The notes beneath the pieces were generated by a model. The model did no database searches. It had not been told where the DNA came from and worked only from the letters and a program-made list of their open reading frames with translations. This document shows, piece after piece, positions 54,246 through 62,570 of a stretch of 64,000 bases of DNA. Both the position numbers and the translations under genes were made by a program. Each line of letters starts with the position of its first letter. Position 1 is the stretch's first letter. The stretch spans positions 1 through 64,000 of the forward strand of contig JADHXC010000007.1 in the NCBI GenBank assembly GCA_016783135.1, written 5' to 3'. This DNA is from Dehalococcoidales bacterium (lineage in GTDB: Bacteria > Chloroflexota > Dehalococcoidia > Dehalococcoidales > Fen-1064).

Positions 54246-54311
54246 ATGCCTGCTCTAGAAGCTGATATTACCCTTATGAGACCTTTCGTAAGTAGACATA
54301 ACTAATAATTG

Positions 54312-54675
54312 CTAATAAAGCTTTTCAACAGGCTCATTTTCACTAGTGTTAGTATACTTGGGGGATACCAGTTTATCAAACTGAGCGGCGGCAGCCTCTG
54401 GAAGTCCAGGGGATACGTGGCTGTAGGTATCAAGAGTTATCTGTATGCTGGCATGGCCTAACCGCTCCTGGACTATCTTAGGGTGTACGCCTTGCTTGAG
54501 CATTAAAGAGGCATGGGTGTGTCTACCATCATGGAAGCGGATCGGGCGGACACCAGCACGGGCGGCCAGCATAGTCCAGGCACGACTAACTGTATTAGGA
54601 CGTAAAGGCTTACCTTCCAGGGTACTGAATACTAGGTTATCATCTTTTAGTGGTACTCCCAGCTTGGCCCAGGTT
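54312..54675 (-). pseudogene. Truncated tyrosine recombinase (phage/ICE integrase C-terminus)
   Basis: Roughly 121 codons remain. The catalytic C-terminal half shows FHDGRHTHASLMLKQG (His-x-x-Arg), ERLGHASIQITLDTYSH (second His and the nucleophile Tyr) and, before it, LVFSTLEGKPLRPNTVSRAW, typical of integrases. The reading frame is cut at its 5' side by the end of an IS3 element at 54676, so the core-binding and arm-binding domains are lost. It lies 66 bp from a tRNA-Ser gene, a common integration site. Certainly a remnant. Confidence 0.8.
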
Positions 54676-55146
54676 TGACCTGCCCCCTGAAAACCGGTCC
54701 AGGTAAAATGTTAGAGTTGGACGGGTTTGGACTTGCCCCCATTACTGTACCACCTGCAATGTTAGTTTTGCGGGTTCTACGGCCATTTTAGCCGCAGCGA
54801 ACTCCAGTGGAGCCAGGTTGCCCAAGGCTCCATGGGGCCGCTCCCTATTATAGTGCTCTCGCCACGATTCTGCTTTCTCCTGGGCATCTTCAAGCGACAG
54901 GAACCAGTTCTCATTGAGGCACTCCTGCCGGAAGCGCCCGTTGAATGACTCGATGAAGGCATTGTCCGTAGGCTTCCCAGGCCGGCTGAAATCAAGCTCA
55001 ACACCATTCAGGTATGCCCACTGATCAAGTATCCTCGAGGTGAACTCAGGTCCGTTGTCCACCTTGATCGTCCCGGGCAAGCCTCTTTCCTCGGCGACCC
55101 TCCGCAGTACCTCCGCCACCCGATGCACGCCGATGCTCATCGCCAC
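54676..55146 (-). mobile_element. IS3-family insertion sequence remnant
   Basis: One end is recognisable as TGACCTGCCCCC (54676-54687), typical of IS3-family terminal repeats, interrupting the integrase fragment. It holds the 3' part of the transposase gene; the other end and the 5' half of the transposase are missing. Confidence 0.75.
54742..55146 (-). pseudogene. IS3-family transposase (OrfB), 5'-truncated
   Basis: About 134 codons of the DDE integrase core: KVDNGPEFTSRILDQWA (second Asp), DNAFIESFNGRFRQECLNE (Glu) and EHYNRERPHGALG. The first catalytic Asp and the N-terminal part are missing, and the sequence upstream of 55146 no longer codes for transposase, so the element is inactive by itself. 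Confidence 0.85.
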
Positions 55147-55240
55147 CTATTCCATAACTGGAAGTCACCATTTCGCGAGAGAGGGCTAGCCGGGCGTAAC
55201 AGACGAGCATAAGAAGCACAATAGCAAGCTGAGAATGGTT

Positions 55241-55294
55241 CCTTTTTGTCTCTTAATCTCACGCCTAGCCGTCACACGTGACATTGAGCGGACC
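55241..55294. repeat. Left inverted repeat bounding the amino-acid ABC transporter
   Basis: 54 bp matching 58034-58087 in inverse orientation with two differences; the 43 bp from 55252 to 55294 are identical. The core contains its own palindrome GTCACACGTGAC. The pair frames 2.8 kb holding the complete transporter. The 343-bp gap from 55147 to 55489 otherwise has only a gene scrap and a promoter. Confidence 0.9.
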
Positions 55295-55389
55295 CTTTTT
55301 CGTGGCTTTCACGGGAGACTCCTTCGCTTGACGTCCTTAGCTACCAGTCATAGACTGTGGGCACTGAAACAGTACGAGGGGCGTTCGCA

Positions 55390-55428
55390 ATGAAGTGTCC
55401 AAAGTGCCAGATAGAGAACCCGGAAGGC
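55390..55428 (+). pseudogene. N-terminal scrap of a zinc-ribbon gene
   Basis: An ATG opens MKCPKCQIENPEG, the start of the zinc ribbon found at the head of many multi-domain proteins (normally followed by KFC-x-x-CG). The second cysteine pair is missing and the frame runs into unrelated DNA, so only about 13 codons of a once larger gene remain next to the island boundary. Confidence 0.5.
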
Positions 55429-55431
55429 GTA

Positions 55432-55460
55432 TGGACAGTGTCCTCCGAGTATGGTAGACT
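55432..55460 (+). promoter_or_regulatory. Promoter of the amino-acid ABC transporter operon
   Basis: TGGACA (55432-55437), 17-bp spacer, TAGACT (55455-55460), 29 bp before the ATG, which has TAGGAGG 6 nt upstream. The promoter lies inside the inverted repeats, so the segment carries its own expression signals. Confidence 0.5.
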
Positions 55461-55489
55461 TGCACAAAATACAGGATTAGGAGGAACAT

Positions 55490-56239
55490 ATGAAACGGCT
55501 TTCTCTCTGTATCGTTGTCATGGTGGCGTTGGCGGTACTCGGCCTGCTGGCCGGCTGCGCCCAGGAGACGGAAACGATACGTGTCGCCACTGATGCCACT
55601 TGGCCGCCCTTCGAGTCTGTCAACGAACAGACCAAGGAGATTGAGGGATTCGACATTGACCTGATGAAGGCCATCGCTGAAGAGGCCAATCTGGAAATCG
55701 AGTTCGTCAACGTGGGGTGGGACCCGCTTCTGGCCGGAATGGCCCAGTGCCAGTATGACGCTGCCATCTCCGCAATGACCATCACCGAGGAACGCGCGAA
55801 GGAGTTTCTCTTCTCAGATCCCTACTTCAACGCGGGCCAGCTGGTGACGGTGCAGAAGAGCAACACCGACATAAGCAGCAAGGATGACCTGGGTGGCAAA
55901 GTCGTCGGGGCACAGATCGGGACGACCGGGTCCTTTGAGGTGGAGAAGATAACGGGCGCGACCCTCAAGACCTACGATGATATCGGTCTGGCTTATCAGG
56001 ACTTGATGAACGGGCAGATCGATGCGGTCATCGCTGACAACCCGCTGGCTCTGGAATACGTGGGCACGAACCCGACCAAGCTCAAGGCCGTCGGCGAGGT
56101 CTTCACCGACGAGAGCTACGGTATCGCGATCTGCAAGACCAAGGGAGACTTGCAGACGAAGATCAACTCCGGCTTGAAAGCCGTTATGGCGCAAGGCCTG
56201 ATTGACGAACTGATCGAGAAGTGGCTTTCGGGCGACTAG
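55490..56239 (+). CDS. Polar amino-acid ABC transporter, substrate-binding lipoprotein
   Basis: 249 residues. Signal with lipobox LLAGC (Cys23 or so), so membrane-anchored outside the cell. Periplasmic-binding-protein family 3: IRVATDATWPPFESV, GFDIDLMKAIAEEANLEIE, AISAMTITEERAKEFLFSDPY, and TTGSFEVEK with the conserved dipole near the end. Likely binds glutamine, arginine or a related polar amino acid. First gene of an SBP-permease-ATPase operon. Codons end more often in C or G than in the neighbouring genome. Confidence 0.92.
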   Translation: MKRLSLCIVVMVALAVLGLLAGCAQETETIRVATDATWPPFESVNEQTKEIEGFDIDLMKAIAEEANLEIEFVNVGWDPLLAGMAQCQYDAAISAMTITEERAKEFLFSDPYFNAGQLVTVQKSNTDISSKDDLGGKVVGAQIGTTGSFEVEKITGATLKTYDDIGLAYQDLMNGQIDAVIADNPLALEYVGTNPTKLKAVGEVFTDESYGIAICKTKGDLQTKINSGLKAVMAQGLIDELIEKWLSGD

Positions 56240-56253
56240 GCCAATAGGATACG

Positions 56254-56278
56254 GGTAGGCCCCCGAGAGGGGCCTACC
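56254..56278 (+). promoter_or_regulatory. Hairpin between substrate-binding protein and permease genes
   Basis: Perfect 10-bp stem GGTAGGCCCC/GGGGCCTACC with a 5-nt loop, no T-tract. In transporter operons such stem-loops often protect the upstream mRNA and so raise the level of the binding protein over the permease; here that role is inferred. Confidence 0.6.
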
Positions 56279-56297
56279 GAGCTACTCCAAACAGTCT

Positions 56298-57125
56298 ATG
56301 ACAGAACAACCGAAGCCCAGTTCCAGCGGAAGCAAGCTGACCTACGCCCCTGGTGCCGAGCCGACCATGCGCATTGACCCCTGGTGGGGTCTGGTGGCCC
56401 TCGTGGTCGTCTTGATTGTGGTTCTGGTCACGGTCAGTGCTGACCCCTTCAGGAACATCCTCCTCTTCGTGCGCGATGGAATCGCCGTCACCGTTCTCAT
56501 AACGGTGGCGGCATTCGTTCTCGTCCTGATATTGGGACTGTTCGGGGGACTGGGTCGGCTCTCGCGGAGCCGCTTCATCTATGCGGCCGCCACGTTCTAC
56601 GTCGAGGTGGTGCGGGGCATCCCTCTTCTCGTACAGCTGATCTGGTGGTACTTCGCGTTTCCCGTCGTGATCCAGCAGACTGGGCGTTGGCTCGGTATCT
56701 CTGCCCTGGAGAACTACCATGCCAACGCAATCTTCACCGCCATCCTCGCTATGACTGTGTGCTACGGGGCCTACATGAGCGAGATCTACCGCGCTGGTAT
56801 TCAAAGCATTCCCAGAGGACAGATGGAAGCCGCCCGTAGCCTGGGAATGACATACTTCCAGGCCATGCGACACGTCATCCTGCCACAGGCAGTCCGCATC
56901 GTTCTGCCGCCGGTCGGCAATGAGTTCATTGCCCTGCTCAAGGATTCTTCCCTGGTTAGCGTGGTAGCTGTGAGCGATTTGACCCGTCGCGGGCGTGAGT
57001 TCATGGCTACACACTTCAACCCCATCGAGGTCTGGACAATGGTTGCCCTGCTGTATCTAGTGATGACTTTGCTATCAGGACGTGGCGTAGCCTGGTTGGA
57101 GAAAAGGACTCGGTTTGAGAGATGA
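56298..57125 (+). CDS. Polar amino-acid ABC transporter, permease
   Basis: 275 residues, about five transmembrane helices after a 30-residue hydrophilic head. HisMQ-type permease: [38 protein letters not shown], and the EAA loop [23 protein letters not shown] that docks the ATPase. Single permease, so presumably a homodimer. Overlaps the ATPase gene by 4 nt. Confidence 0.92.
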   Translation: MTEQPKPSSSGSKLTYAPGAEPTMRIDPWWGLVALVVVLIVVLVTVSADPFRNILLFVRDGIAVTVLITVAAFVLVLILGLFGGLGRLSRSRFIYAAATFYVEVVRGIPLLVQLIWWYFAFPVVIQQTGRWLGISALENYHANAIFTAILAMTVCYGAYMSEIYRAGIQSIPRGQMEAARSLGMTYFQAMRHVILPQAVRIVLPPVGNEFIALLKDSSLVSVVAVSDLTRRGREFMATHFNPIEVWTMVALLYLVMTLLSGRGVAWLEKRTRFER

Positions 57126-57862
57126 ATTCACCAGAACCCATTATCCATATTGAGGATGTTCACAAGCACTTCGGCAGAGTCCATGCACTTCGAGGAGTGA
57201 GTCTCGATGTGCATAGAGGGGAGGTCGTCGTGGTGATCGGTCCCTCCGGGTCAGGTAAGTCCACCCTGCTGCGCTGCATTAACCGTCTCGAGGAATACGA
57301 TGCCGGAAGAATAGTCGTGGACGGCGTTGTCCTCGATGAGGCTCAGAGCATCAACACCACGCGCCAGGAGATCGGAATGGTATTCCAGTCGTTCAACCTC
57401 TTCGCCCATCTGACGGCGATGGAGAACCTGACTCTGGCACAACGCGTGGTGCGCAAGCGTCCCAAAGAGGAAGCACGGAGGACTGCACTTGACCTCCTGG
57501 CCAAGGTCGGAATCCCGGACAAGGCCTCGGCTCACCCTATCCAGCTCTCCGGAGGCCAGCAGCAGCGCGTAGCTATCGCGCGGGCCCTGGCCATGAATCC
57601 CAAGATCATGCTGTTCGACGAGCCAACCAGCGCACTCGACCCCGAGATGATCAAAGAGGTCCTGGATGTTATGTTGAGTCTGGCCCGCGAGGGGATGACC
57701 ATGGTTGTCGTCTCGCACGAGATGGGGTTCGCACGCGCCGCCGCCGACCGCATGATTCTCATGGATGAGGGTGAGATCATCGAAGAAGCCACGCCCGAGA
57801 AGCTGCTTGCCTCCACCCACGAGCGCACGAAGCTGTTTCTCAGTAAGGTGCTCCACATGTAG
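57122..57862 (+). CDS. Polar amino-acid ABC transporter, ATP-binding protein
   Basis: 246 residues of the GlnQ/HisP class. Walker [13 protein letters not shown]-loop [16 protein letters not shown], signature [15 protein letters not shown], Walker [15 protein letters not shown]-loop SHEMGFAR. Completes a functional importer in one operon. The stop lies about 172 bp from the right inverted repeat. Confidence 0.94.
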   Translation: MNSPEPIIHIEDVHKHFGRVHALRGVSLDVHRGEVVVVIGPSGSGKSTLLRCINRLEEYDAGRIVVDGVVLDEAQSINTTRQEIGMVFQSFNLFAHLTAMENLTLAQRVVRKRPKEEARRTALDLLAKVGIPDKASAHPIQLSGGQQQRVAIARALAMNPKIMLFDEPTSALDPEMIKEVLDVMLSLAREGMTMVVVSHEMGFARAAADRMILMDEGEIIEEATPEKLLASTHERTKLFLSKVLHM

Positions 57863-58033
57863 ACTGTCACCGTGAATGGTGCGGTCTTGAGTCATTCCAG
57901 GGGCATCGCCCGTGCCCATACAACGGAACCTGTACTTATCCTGACCTGCCCCCAAGATGTGGAGCTGACTGGATAGCTACAGGAGCTGGTGGCTGGTAGC
58001 CTTTGGCTGAGTGCGGTCGGTGTCCAGAGAAAA
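57863..58033. other. Intergenic stretch between transporter and right inverted repeat, with an IS3-type end
   Basis: No gene. At 57942-57953 TGACCTGCCCCC repeats exactly the terminal sequence of the IS3 remnant at 54676, in the same orientation, but the adjoining sequence differs, so it is the end of another, related element. The remainder up to 58033 shows nothing recognisable. Confidence 0.5.
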
Positions 58034-58087
58034 GGTCCGCTCAATGTCACGTGTGACGGCTAGGCGTGAGATTAAGAAATAAAAAGG
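58034..58087. repeat. Right inverted repeat bounding the amino-acid ABC transporter
   Basis: Reverse complement of 55241-55294 with two differences; 58034-58076 is exact. The A-rich outer end (AAATAAAAAGG) matches CCTTTTTGTCT on the left side except for two bases. From here to 58266 there is no gene. Confidence 0.9.
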
Positions 58088-58266
58088 GAATCTTTTTCTC
58101 TGAGGTAACAATCCGCTACTTTGTGCAGTCGGATTATTTCAGAGTGGCTCAAGGCTTAACAGGATGAGTTCTTGCGTAATACCCTAAACAGTCTGACGAG
58201 CAATATCGAATGCAGCCCTCTAATCAGAGTACTCTCCCAGAATACTTTCATTCCTCTTTGTTAGCT

Positions 58267-58959
58267 TTAGACACCAACGTATCGTCCGCAGCCAAAGCCT
58301 TCGCCCAGTTTGCACCACACGCAGCTACCTAGTATCTCGTCGGCGAGCATAAGCTGCGATTCGCATTTGCCGCAGAGGTATTCTTCACCGGGTCTCATGG
58401 GACCGTCGCAGGGAGGAATGGTCATAGGGCAAATCTGGACGCAGTTACCGCATTGCTTGCAGAAATCGGGGTGTATACCGAAGGGATAGTCCACGTGGCG
58501 GTCCTTGCCTCGCCCGACAAAGCCGATCGCTCGGGCTTGCCAGACCTCGGTGCAAACCCGAACGCAGCGTCCGCATAAAACACAGTCCTCGTTCCGAAAT
58601 GGATACCGGACCTCCTTGACGCCACAGCGTAGGGCAATGTCCTGAATGGCACGGGAGTTAGGGGCTTGGGCTACCAGCAACTCCGCTAGGTTGCGGCGTA
58701 GTTTCCGGATTTTATCCGTATTAGTCATAATCACCATGCCTTCCTTCACATTCAAGGTGCAAGAAGCGGTGACCTTGGAATATCCGTTGACCACGTGTTC
58801 GACAATGCACAGCCGGCATGCACCGATGTCAGACAGATAAGGAACATGACACAGATGGGGAATGCAGATGCCATATTCGATGGCTGTGTCGAGCACACTA
58901 GTCCCCTTGACCGCGTGAATGATTGCCCCGTCTATGTTAACGTTGACATGTTGCTGCAT
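58267..58959 (-). CDS. Diaphorase iron-sulfur subunit, HoxU/NuoG N-terminal-like
   Basis: 230 residues. N-terminal [2Fe-2S] ferredoxin domain (Cys37, 48, 51, 67; GACRLCIVEHV) followed by two [4Fe-4S] sites (CVLCGRCVRVC and CKQCGNCVQICP) and a C-terminal cysteine group (LCGKCE, CVWCKLGEGFGC). The His-Cys cluster motif usual after the 2Fe-2S domain in NuoG is replaced by LLVAQAPNSRAIQDIA. The protein ends before any catalytic subunit. ATG with GAGG upstream, 17 bp after the NuoF-like gene. Confidence 0.85.
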   Translation of the reverse strand: MQQHVNVNIDGAIIHAVKGTSVLDTAIEYGICIPHLCHVPYLSDIGACRLCIVEHVVNGYSKVTASCTLNVKEGMVIMTNTDKIRKLRRNLAELLVAQAPNSRAIQDIALRCGVKEVRYPFRNEDCVLCGRCVRVCTEVWQARAIGFVGRGKDRHVDYPFGIHPDFCKQCGNCVQICPMTIPPCDGPMRPGEEYLCGKCESQLMLADEILGSCVWCKLGEGFGCGRYVGV

Positions 58960-58976
58960 CTTAATACCTCGTTTTC

Positions 58977-60830
58977 TCAGGCGACTTGAATCGCATCAAA
59001 CTTGCACTCGCTTCGGCAGATCCCGCATTTCTGACAGAGTTCGGCATCAATAACATGAACCTGTTTTTTCTCACCGGTGATCGCCCCGTGGACACATCCG
59101 CTTATACAGACACCGCAGCCAGTACATTTGTCCGGATCAATCGAGTATGTAATTAGGGCCTTGCACACCCCGGCCGGACATTTCTTTTCGTCGATGTGTG
59201 CCTCGTATTCCGGGCGGAAATAGCGTAAGGTGGTGAGTACTGGATTGGGCGCGGTCTTGCCTAGCCCGCACAGGGCAGTCTGTGAAACAGTAGCAGCCAA
59301 CTCCTCCAGGAGATCAAACTGCTCCGGTTTCCCCCGGCCTTCGGTGATGTCTGTGATTATCTCAAGCATACGGTCAATCCCCAGCCGGCATGGTAAGCAC
59401 TTGCCGCACGACTCGTCCTGCAGGAAGGTTAGAAAATACTTGGCTACGTCCACCATGCAGGTCTCATCATCCATTACCACCATACCACCCGAGCCGACCA
59501 TAGAGCCGGCTTCGGAAAGTGCGTCGAAGTCGACCGCCAGGTCAAACTTATCCACCGGAAGACACCCGCCTGATGGTCCGCCGATCTGAACCGCCTTGAT
59601 AAGATTGCCGTTGACCGCACCCCCGCCGATGTCAAACACCACCTCGCGGATAGTTGTGCCCATGGCTACTTCAACCAGACCAGTGTTCTTGATGCGGCCG
59701 GTTAGAGCGAGGATCTTGGTACCTTTACTCCCTTGTGTTCCCTTCGAGGCAAACCATGATGAACCATTCAAGAGGATGGCTGGGACGTTAGCCCAGGTCT
59801 CGACGTTGTTGAGGGTTGTTGGCTTGTGATAAAGACCGTCCACAACCGTATGGACATCCTTGGCTCGGGGCTCGCCGACTTTGCCTTCTATGGAAGCCAT
59901 CAGAGCTGTTGATTCTCCGCAGACAAAGGCTCCTCCACCCCGAGCAATGTCCACATCGAATGAAAAGGAAGAACCCAGGATACTGTCTCCGAGAAGGCCG
60001 AGTTCGCGGGCTTGCTCAACGGCAATTTGAGAATGCTTAACCGTGAGTGGATATTCGTTGCGTACGTAGATGTATCCCTTACGAGCGCCGACAGCCTGGG
60101 CCCCAATCATCATGCCTTCCAAAACAAGGTGCGGATTACCCTCGAGTACGCCCCGGTCCATATAAGCCCCGGGGTCGCCCTCGTCCGCGTTGCAGATTAC
60201 GTACTTTTCGTCCCCGGGCGCCTCCCAACACTCTTCCCACTTGCGCCCGGTCGGGAAACCGCCGCCACCACGTCCCCTTAGTCCCGAGGACTTGATTTCA
60301 TTGATAATCTCCTCCGGAGTCACACCGTTAAGCACTCTGGCGAGAGTAGAATATCCGCCGGCCACGATGTAATCCTCGATTGAGCACGGATCAACCATGC
60401 GGTTCTGGGACAGGATCTGCTGGTCCTGCGCCCGGTAAAAGGGAATCTCCGCCTCAGTTCGAATTCTTTCGCCCGAAACTGGGTCCATATAAAGCAGGCG
60501 CTCAACCAACTCGCCCTTCATTACGGTCTGGTATACTATCTCAAAAGCATCCTCCGGCGAGACCTTGCAATAAAACACATTGCCCGGCTCGATGACCATG
60601 ACGGGACCTTGCTCACAAAAACCGTGGCATCCGGTGACACACAGGCGCACGCTCTGGTCCAGTCCCTGCCGGGATAATTCGTCCCTGACCGCGTTAATTA
60701 CGGCCTGGGACCCGGAGGGCTGACAGCCAGGCCCTCCGCACACCATCACCGTCGTAGTAATGCTTTGCCGTTGCTCCCGGAGTTGCTCACGTAAGTGTTC
60801 AAGTTCGCGGTAACTATTGAGCCTTGACAT
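58977..60830 (-). CDS. NADH-binding diaphorase subunit, NuoF/HydB/HoxF-like
   Basis: 617 residues from the ATG at 60830 (GGAGG 9 nt upstream; a longer frame overlaps the NuoE-like gene further). Thioredoxin-like 2Fe-2S domain (CGGPGCQPSGS, CVTGCHGFCEQ), then the NuoF core with FMN/NADH sites (SGLRGRGGGGFPTGRKW, CNADEGDPGAYMD, CGESTALMASIEG), [4Fe-4S] ESCGKCLPCRLG and two C-terminal [4Fe-4S] ferredoxin motifs (CTGCGVCISGC, CQKCGICRSEC). This is the architecture of bifurcating hydrogenase subunit HydB. Oxidises or reduces NAD(H) and passes electrons to the 58267 subunit. Confidence 0.92.
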   Translation of the reverse strand: MSRLNSYRELEHLREQLREQRQSITTTVMVCGGPGCQPSGSQAVINAVRDELSRQGLDQSVRLCVTGCHGFCEQGPVMVIEPGNVFYCKVSPEDAFEIVYQTVMKGELVERLLYMDPVSGERIRTEAEIPFYRAQDQQILSQNRMVDPCSIEDYIVAGGYSTLARVLNGVTPEEIINEIKSSGLRGRGGGGFPTGRKWEECWEAPGDEKYVICNADEGDPGAYMDRGVLEGNPHLVLEGMMIGAQAVGARKGYIYVRNEYPLTVKHSQIAVEQARELGLLGDSILGSSFSFDVDIARGGGAFVCGESTALMASIEGKVGEPRAKDVHTVVDGLYHKPTTLNNVETWANVPAILLNGSSWFASKGTQGSKGTKILALTGRIKNTGLVEVAMGTTIREVVFDIGGGAVNGNLIKAVQIGGPSGGCLPVDKFDLAVDFDALSEAGSMVGSGGMVVMDDETCMVDVAKYFLTFLQDESCGKCLPCRLGIDRMLEIITDITEGRGKPEQFDLLEELAATVSQTALCGLGKTAPNPVLTTLRYFRPEYEAHIDEKKCPAGVCKALITYSIDPDKCTGCGVCISGCVHGAITGEKKQVHVIDAELCQKCGICRSECKFDAIQVA

Positions 60831-61305
60831 CTTGGTTATCCTCCGTTTCTTGGCTGCTAAGGGTCTCAATTACTTTACGGAGCTTCCCGGGTGTCATATG
60901 GTGATGATAGGACCCGTTTTCCGTGACGATTGGTCCCAGCGCGCAAGCACCCAGGCAATTAACATGCTCGACAGAGAAAAGACCATCGGAGGTTACCTCG
61001 CCTGGTCTTACTCCAAGTTGCCCGGTAGCCTGGTCGAGGAGAAGGCGGGCGCCACGTACATGACAGGCTGTGCCCATGCACATAGTAAGGACATTCTTGC
61101 CGGATGGTTTCAATCGAAAAGCCCTATAAAAAGAAGCTACCCGGTAGACTTCTATGAGCGGCACACCTAGATCCTGGGACACGGTCTGTATGGCCTCTTT
61201 GGAAATGTAACCGTAGTCTTTCTGAACGTCCTGAAGCACTTCAATGAGTTGATTCGGTTGACTGCGACGTCCTTCCACGATTTGATCGAGCGTTCGGGGC
61301 GGCAT
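60814..61305 (-). CDS. Diaphorase [2Fe-2S] subunit, NuoE/HydC/HoxE-like
   Basis: 163 residues from the ATG at 61305 with AAGGAGG 6 nt upstream; an upstream ATG gives a non-homologous 28-residue extension. Helical N-terminus (LIEVLQDVQKDYGYIS, EVYRVASFYRAF) and a thioredoxin-like 2Fe-2S centre with CMGTACHVRGA and NCLGACALGP. Forms the electron-transfer pair with the NuoF-like protein, whose gene overlaps its end by 17 nt. First gene of the operon, divergent from a regulator. Confidence 0.92.
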   Translation of the reverse strand: MPPRTLDQIVEGRRSQPNQLIEVLQDVQKDYGYISKEAIQTVSQDLGVPLIEVYRVASFYRAFRLKPSGKNVLTMCMGTACHVRGARLLLDQATGQLGVRPGEVTSDGLFSVEHVNCLGACALGPIVTENGSYHHHMTPGKLRKVIETLSSQETEDNQDVKAQ

Positions 61306-61480
61306 AATGACCTCCTTCGTTCCGGAGTCTGCTTGATAATTATCAAGATACCTGATAGGATCAACGATGTGAATACGGAATAAATGCACCCATACTACCT
61401 ACGCTAACTAGGCATTATCCTTGGCGTATCCATACCCGGTAGCTGCTCGTCCAGAAAACGCAGGCAAGCGGAGGTATCCA

Positions 61481-62470
61481 ATGGTGAATAGAAGGACTTC
61501 TCCGGCTCCAGAAGACAGTCAGCGTCTGCCTTTCCCCTCGAAAGACCTGGCGCTCTTGTGGCGAATCCCGTTTCCCACCGAGACCGAGCCCGACAGAATC
61601 GAGTTCGCGCTGCGCGAGCGCATCAAGGAGTTGAACTGCCTTTATGGGGTTTCTCAACTGGCCGAGCGCAATCTTTATTCTATTGACGATCTGCTGCAGG
61701 AGCTTGTGAATTTTCTTCCCTATTCATGGCAGTATCCGGAAATCACCTGCACCCGGATCTTCTTTAAGGGAAAAACATTCACGAGCGGTAAATTCAAAAT
61801 GACCAACTGGCGGCAGTCATCTCGGATTTACTTGTACCACGAGGCCGTAGGTGAAGTCAGCATTTTCTACCTGGAAGAATGCCCGCCGGCTGATGAAGGT
61901 CCTTTTCTGCAAGAGGAACGGGTATTGCTGGACACAGTGGCTGAACAGATCGGCACCATTGCCACCCGGATATCGGCAGATTTGGAATTGCAGGAGACGA
62001 ACCAACAATTAACCCTGGAGCGCAAAGCTTTACAGGAAGCTAACACCGCTTTGCGGCTAGTCCTGACCCGCATTGAGCAGGAGAAACAGGAAATCCACCG
62101 GGACATTAAAACGAACGTCGAGAAAATCTTGATGCCGATCCTGGATGCTCTGGCTCTCCAACTACCGCCGTTCCAGAAAAAATATGTTGAGATGCTCCAG
62201 ACTAACCTCGAGGACATCACCTCGCCGTTCATCAGTCAATTATCCCTCTCCTACCATTCGATGACACGAACCGAAATCGTCATCTGCAACATGATCCGGA
62301 ATGGAATGCGCACTAAAGAAATCGCCGAGATGCGTGGCGTATCCGAGGCAACCATCAACCGCCACAGAGAAAAGATCCGACGCAAACTCAAGATTACTAA
62401 CCAGGATATTAATCTCGCGACTTTCTTAGAATCAAACATGTGGAGAGGAAAACGGGTAGTAACAGATTAG
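61481..62470 (+). CDS. GAF/coiled-coil LuxR-type transcription regulator
   Basis: 329 residues from the ATG at 61481 with GGAGG 7 nt upstream. A sensor-like N-terminal region (about 55-190, containing YSIDDLLQELVNFLPYSWQ and a hydrophobic core resembling GAF domains) is followed by a coiled coil (QETNQQLTLERKALQEANTA) and a C-terminal LuxR-type HTH (MRTKEIAEMRGVSEATINRH). No receiver domain or kinase. Divergent from the diaphorase operon with 175 bp between starts, so it probably regulates it; the signal is unknown. Confidence 0.82.
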   Translation: MVNRRTSPAPEDSQRLPFPSKDLALLWRIPFPTETEPDRIEFALRERIKELNCLYGVSQLAERNLYSIDDLLQELVNFLPYSWQYPEITCTRIFFKGKTFTSGKFKMTNWRQSSRIYLYHEAVGEVSIFYLEECPPADEGPFLQEERVLLDTVAEQIGTIATRISADLELQETNQQLTLERKALQEANTALRLVLTRIEQEKQEIHRDIKTNVEKILMPILDALALQLPPFQKKYVEMLQTNLEDITSPFISQLSLSYHSMTRTEIVICNMIRNGMRTKEIAEMRGVSEATINRHREKIRRKLKITNQDINLATFLESNMWRGKRVVTD

Positions 62471-62520
62471 GATAGTCTATCTATCGGAATATTCTTGAGG
62501 GCAACAATCGGATACTCTTA

Positions 62521-62552
62521 CGTCTCTCCAAAGTGGGGAGGCGTTTCTTTCT
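62521..62552 (+). terminator. Terminator of the LuxR-type regulator gene
   Basis: 9-bp stem CGTCTCTCC/GGGGAGGCG (G-U pairs allowed) with loop AAAGT, followed by TTTCTTTCT, 50 bp after the stop codon. Confidence 0.75.
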
Positions 62553-62570
62553 GCCATAATCACCGATTCC

